Of a DNA stretch of 64,000 bases, positions 1 to 10,833 are shown piece after piece. Within the stretch, counting starts at the first letter, position 1, and each line of letters starts with the position of its first letter. Source of the stretch: Arthrobotrys musiformis (lineage: Eukaryota; Ascomycota; Orbiliomycetes; Orbiliales; Orbiliaceae); NCBI GenBank assembly GCA_036971715.1, contig JAVHJL010000013.1:124001-188000 (forward strand). Reading direction: 5' to 3'. Position numbers and translations under genes: made by a program. The notes under the pieces are model-generated. The model saw nothing but the letters and a program-made list of their open reading frames with translations, was not told the DNA's origin and did not search any database.

Positions 1-897
1 GGACTTTACAACTGCAGCTTCCTAACATATATTACCCTCCAACATGGAACTACGGTGGCAGTAATATTAACATACACATGTTGGAAGTTTCGAGTTGAGT
101 TGTAGCAAACATCAGACCGGCACCAACGAGCTAACTAGTTAGCCGTAGTCCTGAAGCTTAAAGCCGGTGCCCTTCGCAGCTTATGATGCATGTATATTTT
201 TACATTTTCGAGGCTTGCGCTTGGACTTATGTGGCCACCACAGATTATGTGTGACGCCGTAGTTTGTAGTTAATTCCAGAACTAACTCACGAAGCTGCAT
301 TCTTGCTATGGCACTAGTTAGTGTCGCCATTTATAGAACCCCCAAGATTATTATAACATCACGCAAATCAATCGAAGTTTCAAGCCGCCAACCATACAAT
401 ATTGTACAATTTGTTGCCTCTTTGAGATTACCATAAACACTGCGAGCCAACACTATAAAGGGGCGCATGCGCCAATTCGCCAGTTGTAACAAAACCTCGA
501 ACCAAATCCCCCATCGGGGAGACCAAACCGATAGTCGAGACGGCACCCGTTCGTTGGCTGTACTCAAAGCAAGACGCTCTAACTTCCCACAACTACAACA
601 CAATCAAAGGAATATAGAAGGTGAGAGAGGCAGCACTCTCACAAAACTGCTGGCCTGCCCTCAGCCCCCTCAGCCCCCCCCTGAGCCTCTGGATCTTTTT
701 GATCTTCAACCTCAATAATCAACCTCCGTGCCCGCCTTAAGCCCCTGATCAGGAAGAAACCGCCAATTATCGCACAGAGGGTTTCTATTCAAAGTTTGTA
801 AGTCCTCGACCCATGAACTTGACACTGCATCACCTACCAAGTGACAACATAATAACGTTAATCCTCCATCCTCTCGCCCCAGAGGTGACTACCTGCC
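1..897. other. non-coding, window edge
   Basis: I see no supported gene here. Short open frames exist on both strands but show no domain, signal peptide or splice structure. A C-rich low-complexity tract (CAGCCCCCT-type) lies at about 657-683. The right end is probably the 3' region of the small membrane protein gene at 898-1278. Confidence 0.6.
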
Positions 898-1278
898 TCA
901 AGACGTTTCGAAAAACGATCTCTTCGAATGGTTCTGTTGTATCAAGCGATGCAGCAACTTCAAGAACATTGTTATTAGCATCGCTTCGCATAAGTCCGTG
1001 GCAATATTAATACATGAGAAAACAGTGTATGGCATAGAAAACGCACGTTTGTCAGCCCCCATCCCAAGCATCCAAATAGTGAGTGCCCAAGAGGCCATGT
1101 GAGCCATCGGAAAGGCAACAAAGAAGACCAAGCCGAGGTTTCGAAGGGTGATATAAAACTTTCTCGGGATCCCAGGAATACGCTTGGTTTTCGGTTTTGC
1201 TTGTGCTTTTTCTTCAGTACTACTAGAGGTGGGCGGTTGGTCCGAGGCGGGAACGACGTTAGTTGGTTCAGACGCCAT
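898..1278 (-). CDS. small two-helix membrane protein, hypothetical
   Basis: This is a single-exon frame of 126 residues on the minus strand, with ATG at 1278 and TGA at 898. The first 35 residues are polar, rich in Pro, Thr, Ser and Lys, and contain no signal peptide. Two hydrophobic stretches follow, roughly residues 45-72 (containing FFVAFPMAHMASW) and 80-108 (containing YTVFSCINIATDLCEAM). A short basic and polar tail (LIQQNHSKRSF) closes the protein. The layout suggests a small integral membrane protein with both ends on the same side. I do not recognise a family. The next gene to the right, also on the minus strand, encodes a secreted PEBP-like protein, with no sign of a functional link. 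An additional exon at either end cannot be excluded. Confidence 0.5.
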   Translation of the reverse strand: MASEPTNVVPASDQPPTSSSTEEKAQAKPKTKRIPGIPRKFYITLRNLGLVFFVAFPMAHMASWALTIWMLGMGADKRAFSMPYTVFSCINIATDLCEAMLITMFLKLLHRLIQQNHSKRSFFETS

Positions 1279-1968
1279 AGTTCATATCTTAATGTATGTA
1301 TGTGTGTAAATAGATAGCAAAGAAACGATGAGGTGCGAATATCTTTCGTGGATTGCAGAGAACTTCGTTTGAACGTCGCGTCAAGCGTGTGAATTAATAG
1401 GGAGGTTGCGGTCACAAGACACCATTTAACTGTGGGATCGAACGACTACGGTCGGATCTCCTATTCGGCCGCTCAAGCGATGCCTTGTTAATTAATATTG
1501 GGTCGCCATTCGAATAGAAGATATATGACAGATTATGCGGTGGGCGCGCATGCTGATCGTTGTATATCCCTATGGGTGGGCTGTTGTGCAATTGTGGCTT
1601 AATTTTTGCAGAAATTTGATATATTGAAGCCAATTAAATCAAAGAGCACTACGTTTACAATTATAATACATATTACCTTCGTTAAGATATACCGAGACCC
1701 AGTATACCTCAATTCATTGGCAAGAAGTCTGCATGAAGCCACACTGATTATGAAAGAAGTTCTTTTGATCTATAGAACTAGAAGCAACGGTATTAACAAT
1801 TTAAATTTAACGGTGACGCTAAAAGACTTGATCAAAACAAAGTGTGCTTTTCTATTATAGGCCCATCCAGTGCCATGGTATAAAATATAAAAATGCACCC
1901 CAAAAAACACCGTTCCTTGGATATACGCATTACAAAAATTTGATCGCGATCTATGTCTAGCTAACCCA
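1279..1968. other. intergenic
   Basis: This holds the presumed promoter of the small membrane gene on its left and the 3' region of the PEBP-like gene on its right. It is AT-rich, and no conserved frame, tRNA or repeat is visible. Confidence 0.6.
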
Positions 1969-2876
1969 TTACGCCAAAAATAAAATAACAAAAGCGATAA
2001 CGCCAACCAATCCGAAAGGGCTACTTCTGAAAGCCCCAGCATCGTTCTTTGTCTGTGTTGGTGTCGGGGTTGGGAACACCACAGTGGTTCCGTTATTCGC
2101 TGTCGGCGTACCAGCCGTACCAGTTGCTCCTGGTCCCGCCGAAGTGGTGGCCGTCGTATTTCCAGCGGAACCGCTAAAGTCTTGGATGACTTGGCTGCCA
2201 TCGCCCACCGTGTTTTTCCCGGATAAAAAGTACGCTCCGAGCACTGGATCCTTCAACCCTGCGGCTGCGACAAACTTCTCGGCGCTGAACTTGCGACGGT
2301 CGTTTCCGCCCTGATACTTCTCGAAGCCAGTGGGAAGGGAGAAGGTGCTTTCAGGTTGGAGGAAGAGCAGAAATATATAGTGATGGGGATCTTGGCTTGG
2401 TGGTGCAGGGCCACGGTAAGGGACTATGGCGTTTGTAGAGGTAACATCTAGTTTCAGGAGATCCTTCCCTTCTGGGGATTTCACCTTATCGGCATTGAGG
2501 GGGATCTTGACGCCTGGCTGCATCCAGTGGAGGATTTGCCCAAGCGAATTATTCGAGGGAGATGGTGCATCCGGGTCGACCATTAAAATGATAAAGGTTT
2601 GTCCGGTGAACGAAGCAGCGTCTGGGATATAGACGGAAGGGGTGGATTGGACCGCTACAGGGTATTTTGTTAGTTCGACACTAAAGAATGAAATATCAAA
2701 ATTATGAACTTACAATTCTTGTCGAAAAGCCCTCCATTGACAAAGAACTTGGGGCTTGCCGATTCGTCATATGTAACCGGAAACCAATCATCAGTTTTCG
2801 GTACGAACCCGGATGGCGTCTGAGAGAGAGCGGTGGCGGCCAGCGCAAGTAAAGAGGTGATATATCTTGAAGCCAT
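1969..2876 (-). CDS. secreted, GPI-anchored PEBP-like protein
   Basis: Two exons join in frame: 2714-2876 and 1969-2654, with a 59-nt intron (2655-2713) that has a GTAAGT donor, a CTAAC branch site and a TAG acceptor. The product is 282 residues. Residues 1-18 form a signal peptide (MASRYITSLLALAATALS). The body carries the phosphatidylethanolamine-binding protein hallmarks: MVDPDAPSP followed by LHW, then GPAPPSQDPHHYIFLLF, the usual G-P-x-H-R-Y block with His in place of Arg. After the domain comes a Ser/Thr/Gly/Pro-rich linker, and the protein ends in a hydrophobic segment (FGLVGVIAFVILFLA) right at the stop, which is the pattern of a GPI-anchor signal. PEBP proteins bind lipid head groups or act as protease and kinase modulators. 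The substrate here is unknown. The architecture points to the cell surface or wall. Confidence 0.85.
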
Positions 2877-4631
2877 TGCTCTGCAACAGAATCGCCAATT
2901 GAGGTTTGAACAATTTTTTTTTCTCTTTTTCCTTTTCTTTTTCGCCTTTCTTCTCGAGATCTATTCGAGATTCTCCTGTGAATATCAATATTCAACCAAT
3001 GTGGAGAGGAGCGAGCCTTCTTTATCGTCAATTAATTAGCGCTATAGCGTAGTGAGCCAAATTGCAATAGAGTCTGTCGGGAAGTCTAATATAATGAGAA
3101 GAAGGCAAGCGAAGCATGTAGATACCCGCCGCATCTCCCTCTCTATATATATGGAATATTTTTCCATTCCATTGTTCCATCGACAGCAAAGCCTTCGTCG
3201 CGAGGCCGGTAAGGGAAGTCAAGTGTCAAGTTTCACACTTTTGGATTCTCCGGTGTTTTGAATGTTTTCAAATTCAGACATCCTGTCGCACCATTGGCAC
3301 CCTTGGCGTGTCTCGACGGGCAATTCCATGCATGTCAACATCGACTCGGGTCTGGACCTCATATGATCATAGTAACGACAGTACGGTGGATAGTGAGAAA
3401 AATCCGACCTTCGAGATTTGAGGACAAGATCCATATGTGGATTTGGCTCAACCCTTGGCCTCAGTCGAATCCGTAGCTATCCATGTTGATGTCGTGACGC
3501 GTTGAAGGAGGCCTCAAGGGTTGCGATTCAGGAGTCAATACGTGCATCTCAGGCGGCTTAGCCATCAGGACGATGACCCGCCACGCCTCAGCATGGCCCG
3601 AACCGAGCTGTCTATGTCTACGTCTACTGCTTTGTTTTAGGCTCACAAAAAGATTTAAAACATACAGAGTATCCTTGGTTGATCCTGTATTGTATGAGAG
3701 CTACGGTAACTCTGCCAGTTGTATTGGCCACGACGGCATCAAGACAGGGGGAAGTTTCGAAACTGAAGCCTTCGCTAGAACTTTGTGGCCGTGCGCTCCT
3801 TTAACCCATTCCACTTCGGGAAAGTACACAGAATCCAGCTTGCCACCTTTCCAAAAGTAGAAATATTCACAATTTTGCAGAAAAGTGTTGTGCATAATTA
3901 TTCCAGATTTTTGGTTTGGCGAAGCGCCAGGCAACAATGACACGCCAACAACACACCCTGATGTCCAATATTGACCACCGTCGGACTTCATGGATTCGTC
4001 TTGTCGTCATGAATTCAATATTCAGCAAATTCGATTGAGGTCTAAAAGTTCCATATATTGCTTTAAAAATAAATTCTCAAAGACCAACAGTATATCAAAG
4101 AGAATATCAATGGCCTTGATGCGATGCTGTGAATGCGGCCGTTCATGTGTCGCCTGCCAAAGCTATTCTTGAATCTACGTGTGGACCATCCGTGAACAAA
4201 CTATCACAGCCTTCTGGAGGCCTGGAGGACCCACAGGCGCTAGTAACGACCAAGATGCAAAGTTTGACGAAAAGGGAGTTGGGCCTTGAGGATCCACCAA
4301 ATAATCAAATTAGGATGCCTTCCGACTTACCGTAACCAAAGATCAATCTCCCTTCCCCTAATATGTTTACTTCCTCCTGAAACCTTGCCGTTACCGGAAA
4401 TTCCTCTTTTCGATATATGTTGAGCTATATAGATATATCTAAATCGCCACTCTCATCGATTAACCTCCGGCTTTCCCGGTAGTATTATATTAAATTTCCT
4501 ATTGCCGCCACACAATTACTACCAAGTTAACTTGTCAACTGATCTATTGCGCGATATACACTCGAGATATTATATTCTTAAGTTGGCGATATCACATCGG
4601 CCGAGAAGAGGGCGCGCCTATCAATTGCGCC
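2877..4631. other. intergenic between divergent PEBP and NLR genes
   Basis: This 1.75-kb stretch separates two divergently transcribed genes. A long pyrimidine tract on the plus strand (about 2908-2960) would be a purine-rich leader of the PEBP-like gene. A 96-residue minus-strand frame at 3701-3991 has protein-like composition but no start context, splice sites or family that I can recognise, so I do not call it as a gene. Confidence 0.5.
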
Positions 4632-7600
4632 ATGGCAGGACTTGACATTGCCTCGGCGGTTCTCGGTATTATAGCCAGTGCCGGAAAAATATCATTTGGA
4701 ACCCATAGTATCTATCAAACCTTCGATGACGCTCCGGAATCCATGGTGGCTGTACGGATGAAAATGGACGAAACAATAAAGATTGCTCGAGGAATTCAGG
4801 AATTCCTCAAAATCGAGCAAAACCGTCGAGATAGTATAACGCCACCGCTAATTTCTATGCAAGACATCGATAGTGCCATGGTTGGCATTATGCTATGCCT
4901 ATCAAGACTATTTCAAGCAACAAAGTTCACTCAGAACCCCGATACCTCCAGTCTCAAGAAACGTAGCAAATGGGTACTCCGCGAGGGGAAGATAATGGCC
5001 CTAATCCAGCAACTAGATAGTCACAAAAGTTCCCTTAGCGCTATGTTCCAACTATTAGATACAAGTTTGTGCGTATTTAGAGCCCTAAGTCACAGAGTAT
5101 TTCATCGAGTTCATTCTAACGTTCTGTCACGCAGGCGCTTATCTGAAGAAAGAAGACGTGAACTTTCCAAAAAGATTCAGCAAACAGCCCAAGATGATCC
5201 TAGCGTCAGAGAGCATTTCCAAAAGCGTGCGAGCACATACTTAGCGGTGCCCCACGACATCAATGGCACAAACGCATCGCTCTATGAAGAAGACATCGAG
5301 ACTCATAGCTCCGATGATGGAGACGAGAAGCTTGTGCTTACATCGCATATGGCTAGGCTTAGGTTCGACAACGTAGCCGGAAACAGCAGCGGATCACTAG
5401 CCGCAGGCCAATGGGGTGGAGAGAGTTCACAAAAGACAAACTCTCGAGCCAGCAAGTACTCTGACTTCCAGGAAATTTTAAAAGTCTCCCGGCCGTATCT
5501 TAGGGTGGGGATGGATGAGGCGAGGGCAAGCTTTATTAGTCGTGAAGGGTCATTACGCGGCGTATCTTATTCAATATTTTCTCAACAAAGCAACACTACG
5601 ATATCGAATATTGCCGTCTATAATTTGCCGATATCCCGATCGGACCTTCGAAATAGTGACTTTTATAAGTTCAAAGATCAAGAAAATTCAGCTCATGAAA
5701 CATTAACAGTGCCCAGCGCAGGCCCAACCAGGGGCACATATTTTTCATCGTTATTGACAGTGCCAGAAGGCACTCAGAGGTCTAATTCTCGAGTACGACA
5801 AGGTGGTAGCCCGGTAATCCCACCCATGGCCCCACGCTTCCCTACGGGCTCGCTATCAGCCCTCTTTGACTACACACAAGTGCACTGCTACCCACATCAT
5901 CTCAATCAAAGTGGCATACTCGGAGAATCGAACCCCGCGTTCGTCAAAAGAGAGGATATATCCGCTACGATCTTAACCAAAATCAAATATTTTGGTAATA
6001 ACCCTAAAGGGACGCCTATAATAACCCTCTGGGGCCCTTTAGGGTGTGGTAAAACAGAGCTTGCCTTGGACTTTATGAACTCCACCCCACACTTACTTGC
6101 CTCTCAACCTGCGCACAAAATCTTCGTGAAGGCGGATAACTACAAAGTCATTCACCGGGGCTTATCTTATATTGCTACACAACTCGCAATGCTCCCGGCT
6201 CCTGGATATGGGTATGGGGATAGAGCCGGAGGAAATGTAGCGGCCATGTGGAATTGGCTCGCCACAACAAGTCAGCTGCCTCGATTCCTCTTTCTTTTTT
6301 TCTTTCTTTTTGAAAGCTACGAAAGGTGTACTAATCCATACATCGAGTGAATTGAATCTAGAGGACCATTGGGTACTTGTCCTCGACGACATAGCGCAGC
6401 TGAACAGCCTTTCCGAACTGCCTTGCCTGATTAACTCTAGAGGGGTTGTGATAGTTACAACGCGGCTACGGCCGCCAGCCGAAACCGCGATTGCAATAGA
6501 GGTAGAGTTGTTCAACAAAGACCAAGCTGCCGCCGCAGTGCACAACTATTACTCGCATAGTCACCAAAATTCGAAAGGTATTGTGTTACCGGAGGAACAA
6601 TTTCCGAAATTCATGGACTTCCAAAACTTGCTTCCGATCGAGATTAGGGCACTTATCCGCTGCGCGGCCGAGAAGGGGATCAGTATAGAAAAGCTTTCAG
6701 ATCCGTCTACTCGCGAGCGTATCTTCAAAGAAACCACGGTCGAGCATGGATATAGAATTGCAACGCATGGCTTGGTCAGTAACACGCCACTATATAAAGC
6801 TGTGTGGGACAGCTTCAGAAGACAAGATTCTGAGTGGGATATCGATATGGATTTCCTAGGAAGCACGGTGCGATTGCCCGCCAGAAGACGAATGACAGAT
6901 GTTGCCGTCTTTTTAAGTCCAAGTCCTTTCAGCCTAGACTATCTCCGATCAGCCGACCAAGAGTTCTATGGAGTAAACTCCTCGAATGCAGGTCATGCTC
7001 ACAATAGCAGCCCCGCCTCTATTCTAATACCCAGCCTGTCCGATCGAGGCATCATCAAGATATCGGGCCTAGCGAAACGAAGCTACATATTGAGGATGAC
7101 TCCCAAGATGAGACTTAATACAATTTGCTCAGTTGCAACTTGGCTCCTCAGCGCTTACAAGGGCAAGAGCAACAATTACAAGGTGGGCAGAATTACTCGA
7201 GCGACCTATCTCGACTACCTTATATCTCTGACGGAAACATCTTTGTTGTTTTGGGACAACCAAACCTCCCCAATATCGCTTTCCTCATACCCTAATATTG
7301 GGATTCACTTTGGGTTTATCCGAGCGCTTTGCACAGCTCTTCTGTCAGTATTCTCCAGAAAATTAAAATACGATGTATTCGATAAATGATTTCCTATACC
7401 TATACTTATTCGCCTTACTCCAGAACGTCTACCCAAGATTTCGAACGCCTATCGGAGCATCAAACAGCTTTAATAAAGATTCTACAACTAACCCTAGAGC
7501 CTCTAACGGCACGATTCTCGCCTCAGCGGAGCATTAAAAAGGCACTATCTTTCTGGTCTAGACAAGGCCGCGCAAAGATACCAAATCCGGAAGAAGAACA

Positions 7601-8719
7601 TATCTATGAAGTCGCTATCGCCCTCAGGTTAATAGCCGGGGCCCTGCGAATAAAGGGAGACTATAAGGGCGCTACACAATGGTACACGGTCGCAAAGGAT
7701 CACTACAGGGCACTTTGGTGGGATCAAAAATACCATAGCGAAATAGGTTCAAATCCCCAACGTATGAGACACCCGACTCGAAAGCTAGGTAAGACCTACA
7801 TGGTTTTAGTCAAAATGCCTTTCTACATGCCGAAATCCCGCATAAGGAATCATAAACTAACCCAACTCGAACACAGTTTGGCGTGAAGCTGACACGATTG
7901 ATATGTATTCATGCGACTTGTATATTGCGGAGTCTTTGCGAAACCAAGACGAGATTCCAGAGTCTATTCAGTATCTCAGGCAAGCCTACAAAGAGATCGA
8001 AAACCCTCCTAATTGTATGAAGTAAGGATAAATTTTGCCCTATTCTCACCCCATTGTCACTTAGGCCTAGCAGCCTGGGCTTTACAGCTCGCTTTTCATG
8101 ATCTAATTTATCATCCGTTCTAAACGTACAGGGCTTGGCTTATGTGCTACGAGGGGGGCCTTCATTTGACACAGAAGGAATATGACGAAGCATTATTTTG
8201 TTATGAGTCTGCTGAGGCATTGTTTACACGTTGCCCCCAAGCTCCAGAATCCCATATTCTCGCTTTGAAGGCAAAACAAGGTCAGCTTCTGGTACAACTA
8301 AAGGAGACGGTGAGAGCAATGTGAGTTGTCACCAAGACCGTGCAACTTTCGTAGCTAACCATAACTGACACTAACGGTACCTCGGCCTCGCTAGAAATTC
8401 TTTTGAATCTTTACACAATTACGCTCTCAAAAGTTACACTGGAGCAGCGGAAATTATTGCATGGATCAACTTTAAATTGGCGTGCGCCTATCAAGAGCTC
8501 GCATCAAACGGGAGCAATGTCGCCACACTGGCATACGCAAAGCCTGCATGGGATAGCGCAAGGTTGCTAGACCCAGAGGCCCCGGACCTAATCGGCGAAG
8601 ATCTCCACCTAACGAATGACAATGCAACCCTAAAGTACTATGAGGACCTCAGCCGAAAGCTCGAGGAGGTTACCATGAGGCCTCCTCGTTGCCCCGAGCT
8701 GATACCCCGTAATCGATAG
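4632..8719 (+). CDS. NLR/STAND protein: Helo-like N-terminus, NTPase, TPR-like C-terminus
   Basis: This is a large multi-exon gene of roughly 1,150 residues. The N-terminus (MAGLDIASAVLGIIASAGK...) is the helical domain typical of fungal STAND proteins. A disordered region to about residue 390 follows. Next comes an NTPase with P-loop GPLGCGKT near residues 468-475, Walker B WVLVLDDI (about 6373-6396) and VVIVTTR (about 6445-6465). The C-terminal third is TPR-like (GDYKGATQWYTVAKDHY, EYDEALFCYESAEALF). Introns 7789-7876, 8022-8131 and 8321-8394 close in frame with GT-AG ends and conserved sequence on both sides. Two junctions are unclear. Near 6271 the only phase-compatible donor is GTCAGC, with acceptor at 6316 or 6361. 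Near 7314-7480 several introns are possible, and 7314-7423 keeps frame. Fungal NLRs act in non-self recognition and programmed cell death. The ligand here is unknown. Confidence 0.8.
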
Positions 8720-10833
8720 TGTTTCAAACTAGGCTCGCTCAACTTGCCCGCGACATTCAATATACCCAGACATATACTTTTATATCACATATCGAATAGA
8801 CCCCTGTGGCCCAATTTAAACCGCTTGAGAAATAAGGGCATACTAGTGCACGAGCACAGGTAGGCCTGGGAGCAATATTTCAAATATTTCCCGCCCACCA
8901 ATTCGGTCGGTCAGCACAGTAGGGGGCCTGGGGGCCACACATTTGGGGTTTTCTAAGAAGTCTTTAGTTATTCGCATAAATGCACACGCTTCCCCAAAAC
9001 TTACAAAATTGACTTCGGCGCTCATGTTCTACTTGATTTTTATAGCACGCTAGTATGAGCATTCCCATCAGAGGATATACCTATATTATGCAAATCGCTA
9101 GTCCGTTACGTATGCATCGCAATGAATTACTAAATTTTAAAAGCCGAGTACGTCGGAAACTAAGGGTTCAGACCAAAAGTCTACTCTTGTTCCGAGGTTA
9201 GCTTCGGAAAATAATTAAATTTACAAAACGTACAGATACTTGAGGAGTAAAAGTGAAAATCCAAGTTACCCCGCGATCGATCGGCCATATGCGAGTATGG
9301 AATACGAGCGACATCAAGCTCAAAGTCATACTATTAGCCGCCAGTACGGATACGAAGACGATACAGCTCCACAGCCTAAGCTATAAGGCTCCGATTTTCA
9401 AGCGATCAGCACATAAGAAAGGAATATATTATCCACACTGTCTGATTGGCCGTATATGTAGCAAGTGAGCAGCTACTTCGAAATCTTCTGGATGTCGACT
9501 GTACTATACTAGCAGTCTTGCGCATGCGCAGGCCTAACCGGTCGCAAGCTCTGAGCTTGGCGGATCAAAGCATATCGTGCGCTAACCTGAACCGACGTCC
9601 CAGGTGGGTACCTTCCCCACGTTTGACATTCCTCAGAGGAAACTGACTCGCGAAGCTGGGCTGTTGAGAAGGTCCGTAACTACTGTAGGTATAGTATAAC
9701 CAAACTACGTGTATCTATAGAGAGATTGTTTAGTCTACCGATTTTATGGATCAATTCCAATTCAATATTTGTGAATCGAACTCAACCACCTTTCGCAACG
9801 GGATACACTATATACCACACAGCCAATGGCATGCCCAATGAAAAGCACGCAATGTTGTTACCAACACAAAATTTGGCATCTAGATTCAATCCAGACTTTT
9901 GTGCCCTCGCTGGCTTGCCCTCCAATGCATGAGCGGCTCGCATCAGGGAGCACAAAACATATGCGTGTGCCTCTTGAGCTGGGCGGCAAGTATCCCGACC
10001 TTCCATAACCTCTTTCCATTGGCCCGATCAGATGCACGGTAGTTACCGCCCCTTGCGGCCATCCTCCCCACAGATCTTTTAGATCGGGACTAGGCCCAGA
10101 ATTTCGTTCAACCCCGCAATCTTGAGGCTGGATGGTGGGTAGTCTAACCAGGGATTTGGTCATTCTTCGCCAATGTTCTGCCCCAAAAAGCATCCGACGC
10201 TTAGACAAAAAAGAATTTAAACCGTCGAGTGACCTTCCTTTCCGAATCCCTCTCCACTCCTTTATCTCCGGCCTAAATTTCGAATTTTCTGAGGAAGGAA
10301 AGCTGTTAGTACCACGACGATCTCTTCCATTGGTCCGCATATGTTTTATATAAGCCAATGTGATTGATTAGAATCCGCTCTCACCTCTGAGCTAGCGCTA
10401 CTTCGGTTGAATATACTCCTTAATGTGGGCAACTTTTTCTTGTTCACCATGCTGCTGTGCGACAAAGAGGTACATCCGAAGCTGGGAGCGGGATAAAACG
10501 AACGACAGGAATACGAGGTGCGAGCAAAGAAGGTTCACAATCTTGCAGGAGAGTGGATGCAGGTCGTTATCACAAGTAGATTATCGCTCCTGGATGGGCG
10601 GATTATGGCAGGATTCCCGTTGGAACTAGGATGTAAGGGGTTCTACCATACCCATGGTGCTATCATATACTACTGGACTTCGAGGTATATATACCAGTCA
10701 TTTGCCCCTCTCAGTGCCTCCATAACTTCCTTCCCAGCTCAGTCAGGGTTTAGATTAGTCTTGGGGGATAACTACGTCGTCAACGAAGATTCACGACCGC
10801 ATATTTTTCTCGAGCTATCCATCCGTTAAAAAA
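8720..10833. other. intergenic
   Basis: This is 2.1 kb between the NLR and GMC genes. Several frames of 60-166 codons occur on both strands, but none has splice structure, a signal peptide or a recognisable motif. No transposon open frame or tRNA was seen. Confidence 0.55.

Noticed and set aside
3701..3991. 96-residue minus-strand frame with protein-like composition (EYFYFWKGGKLDSVYF)
   Set aside because: There is no recognisable family, no splice sites that extend it and no promoter features. Kept only as a note in the intergenic entry.
9858..10358. 166-codon minus-strand frame
   Set aside because: Composition is irregular, with no motif, signal peptide or splice support. It probably occurs by chance.
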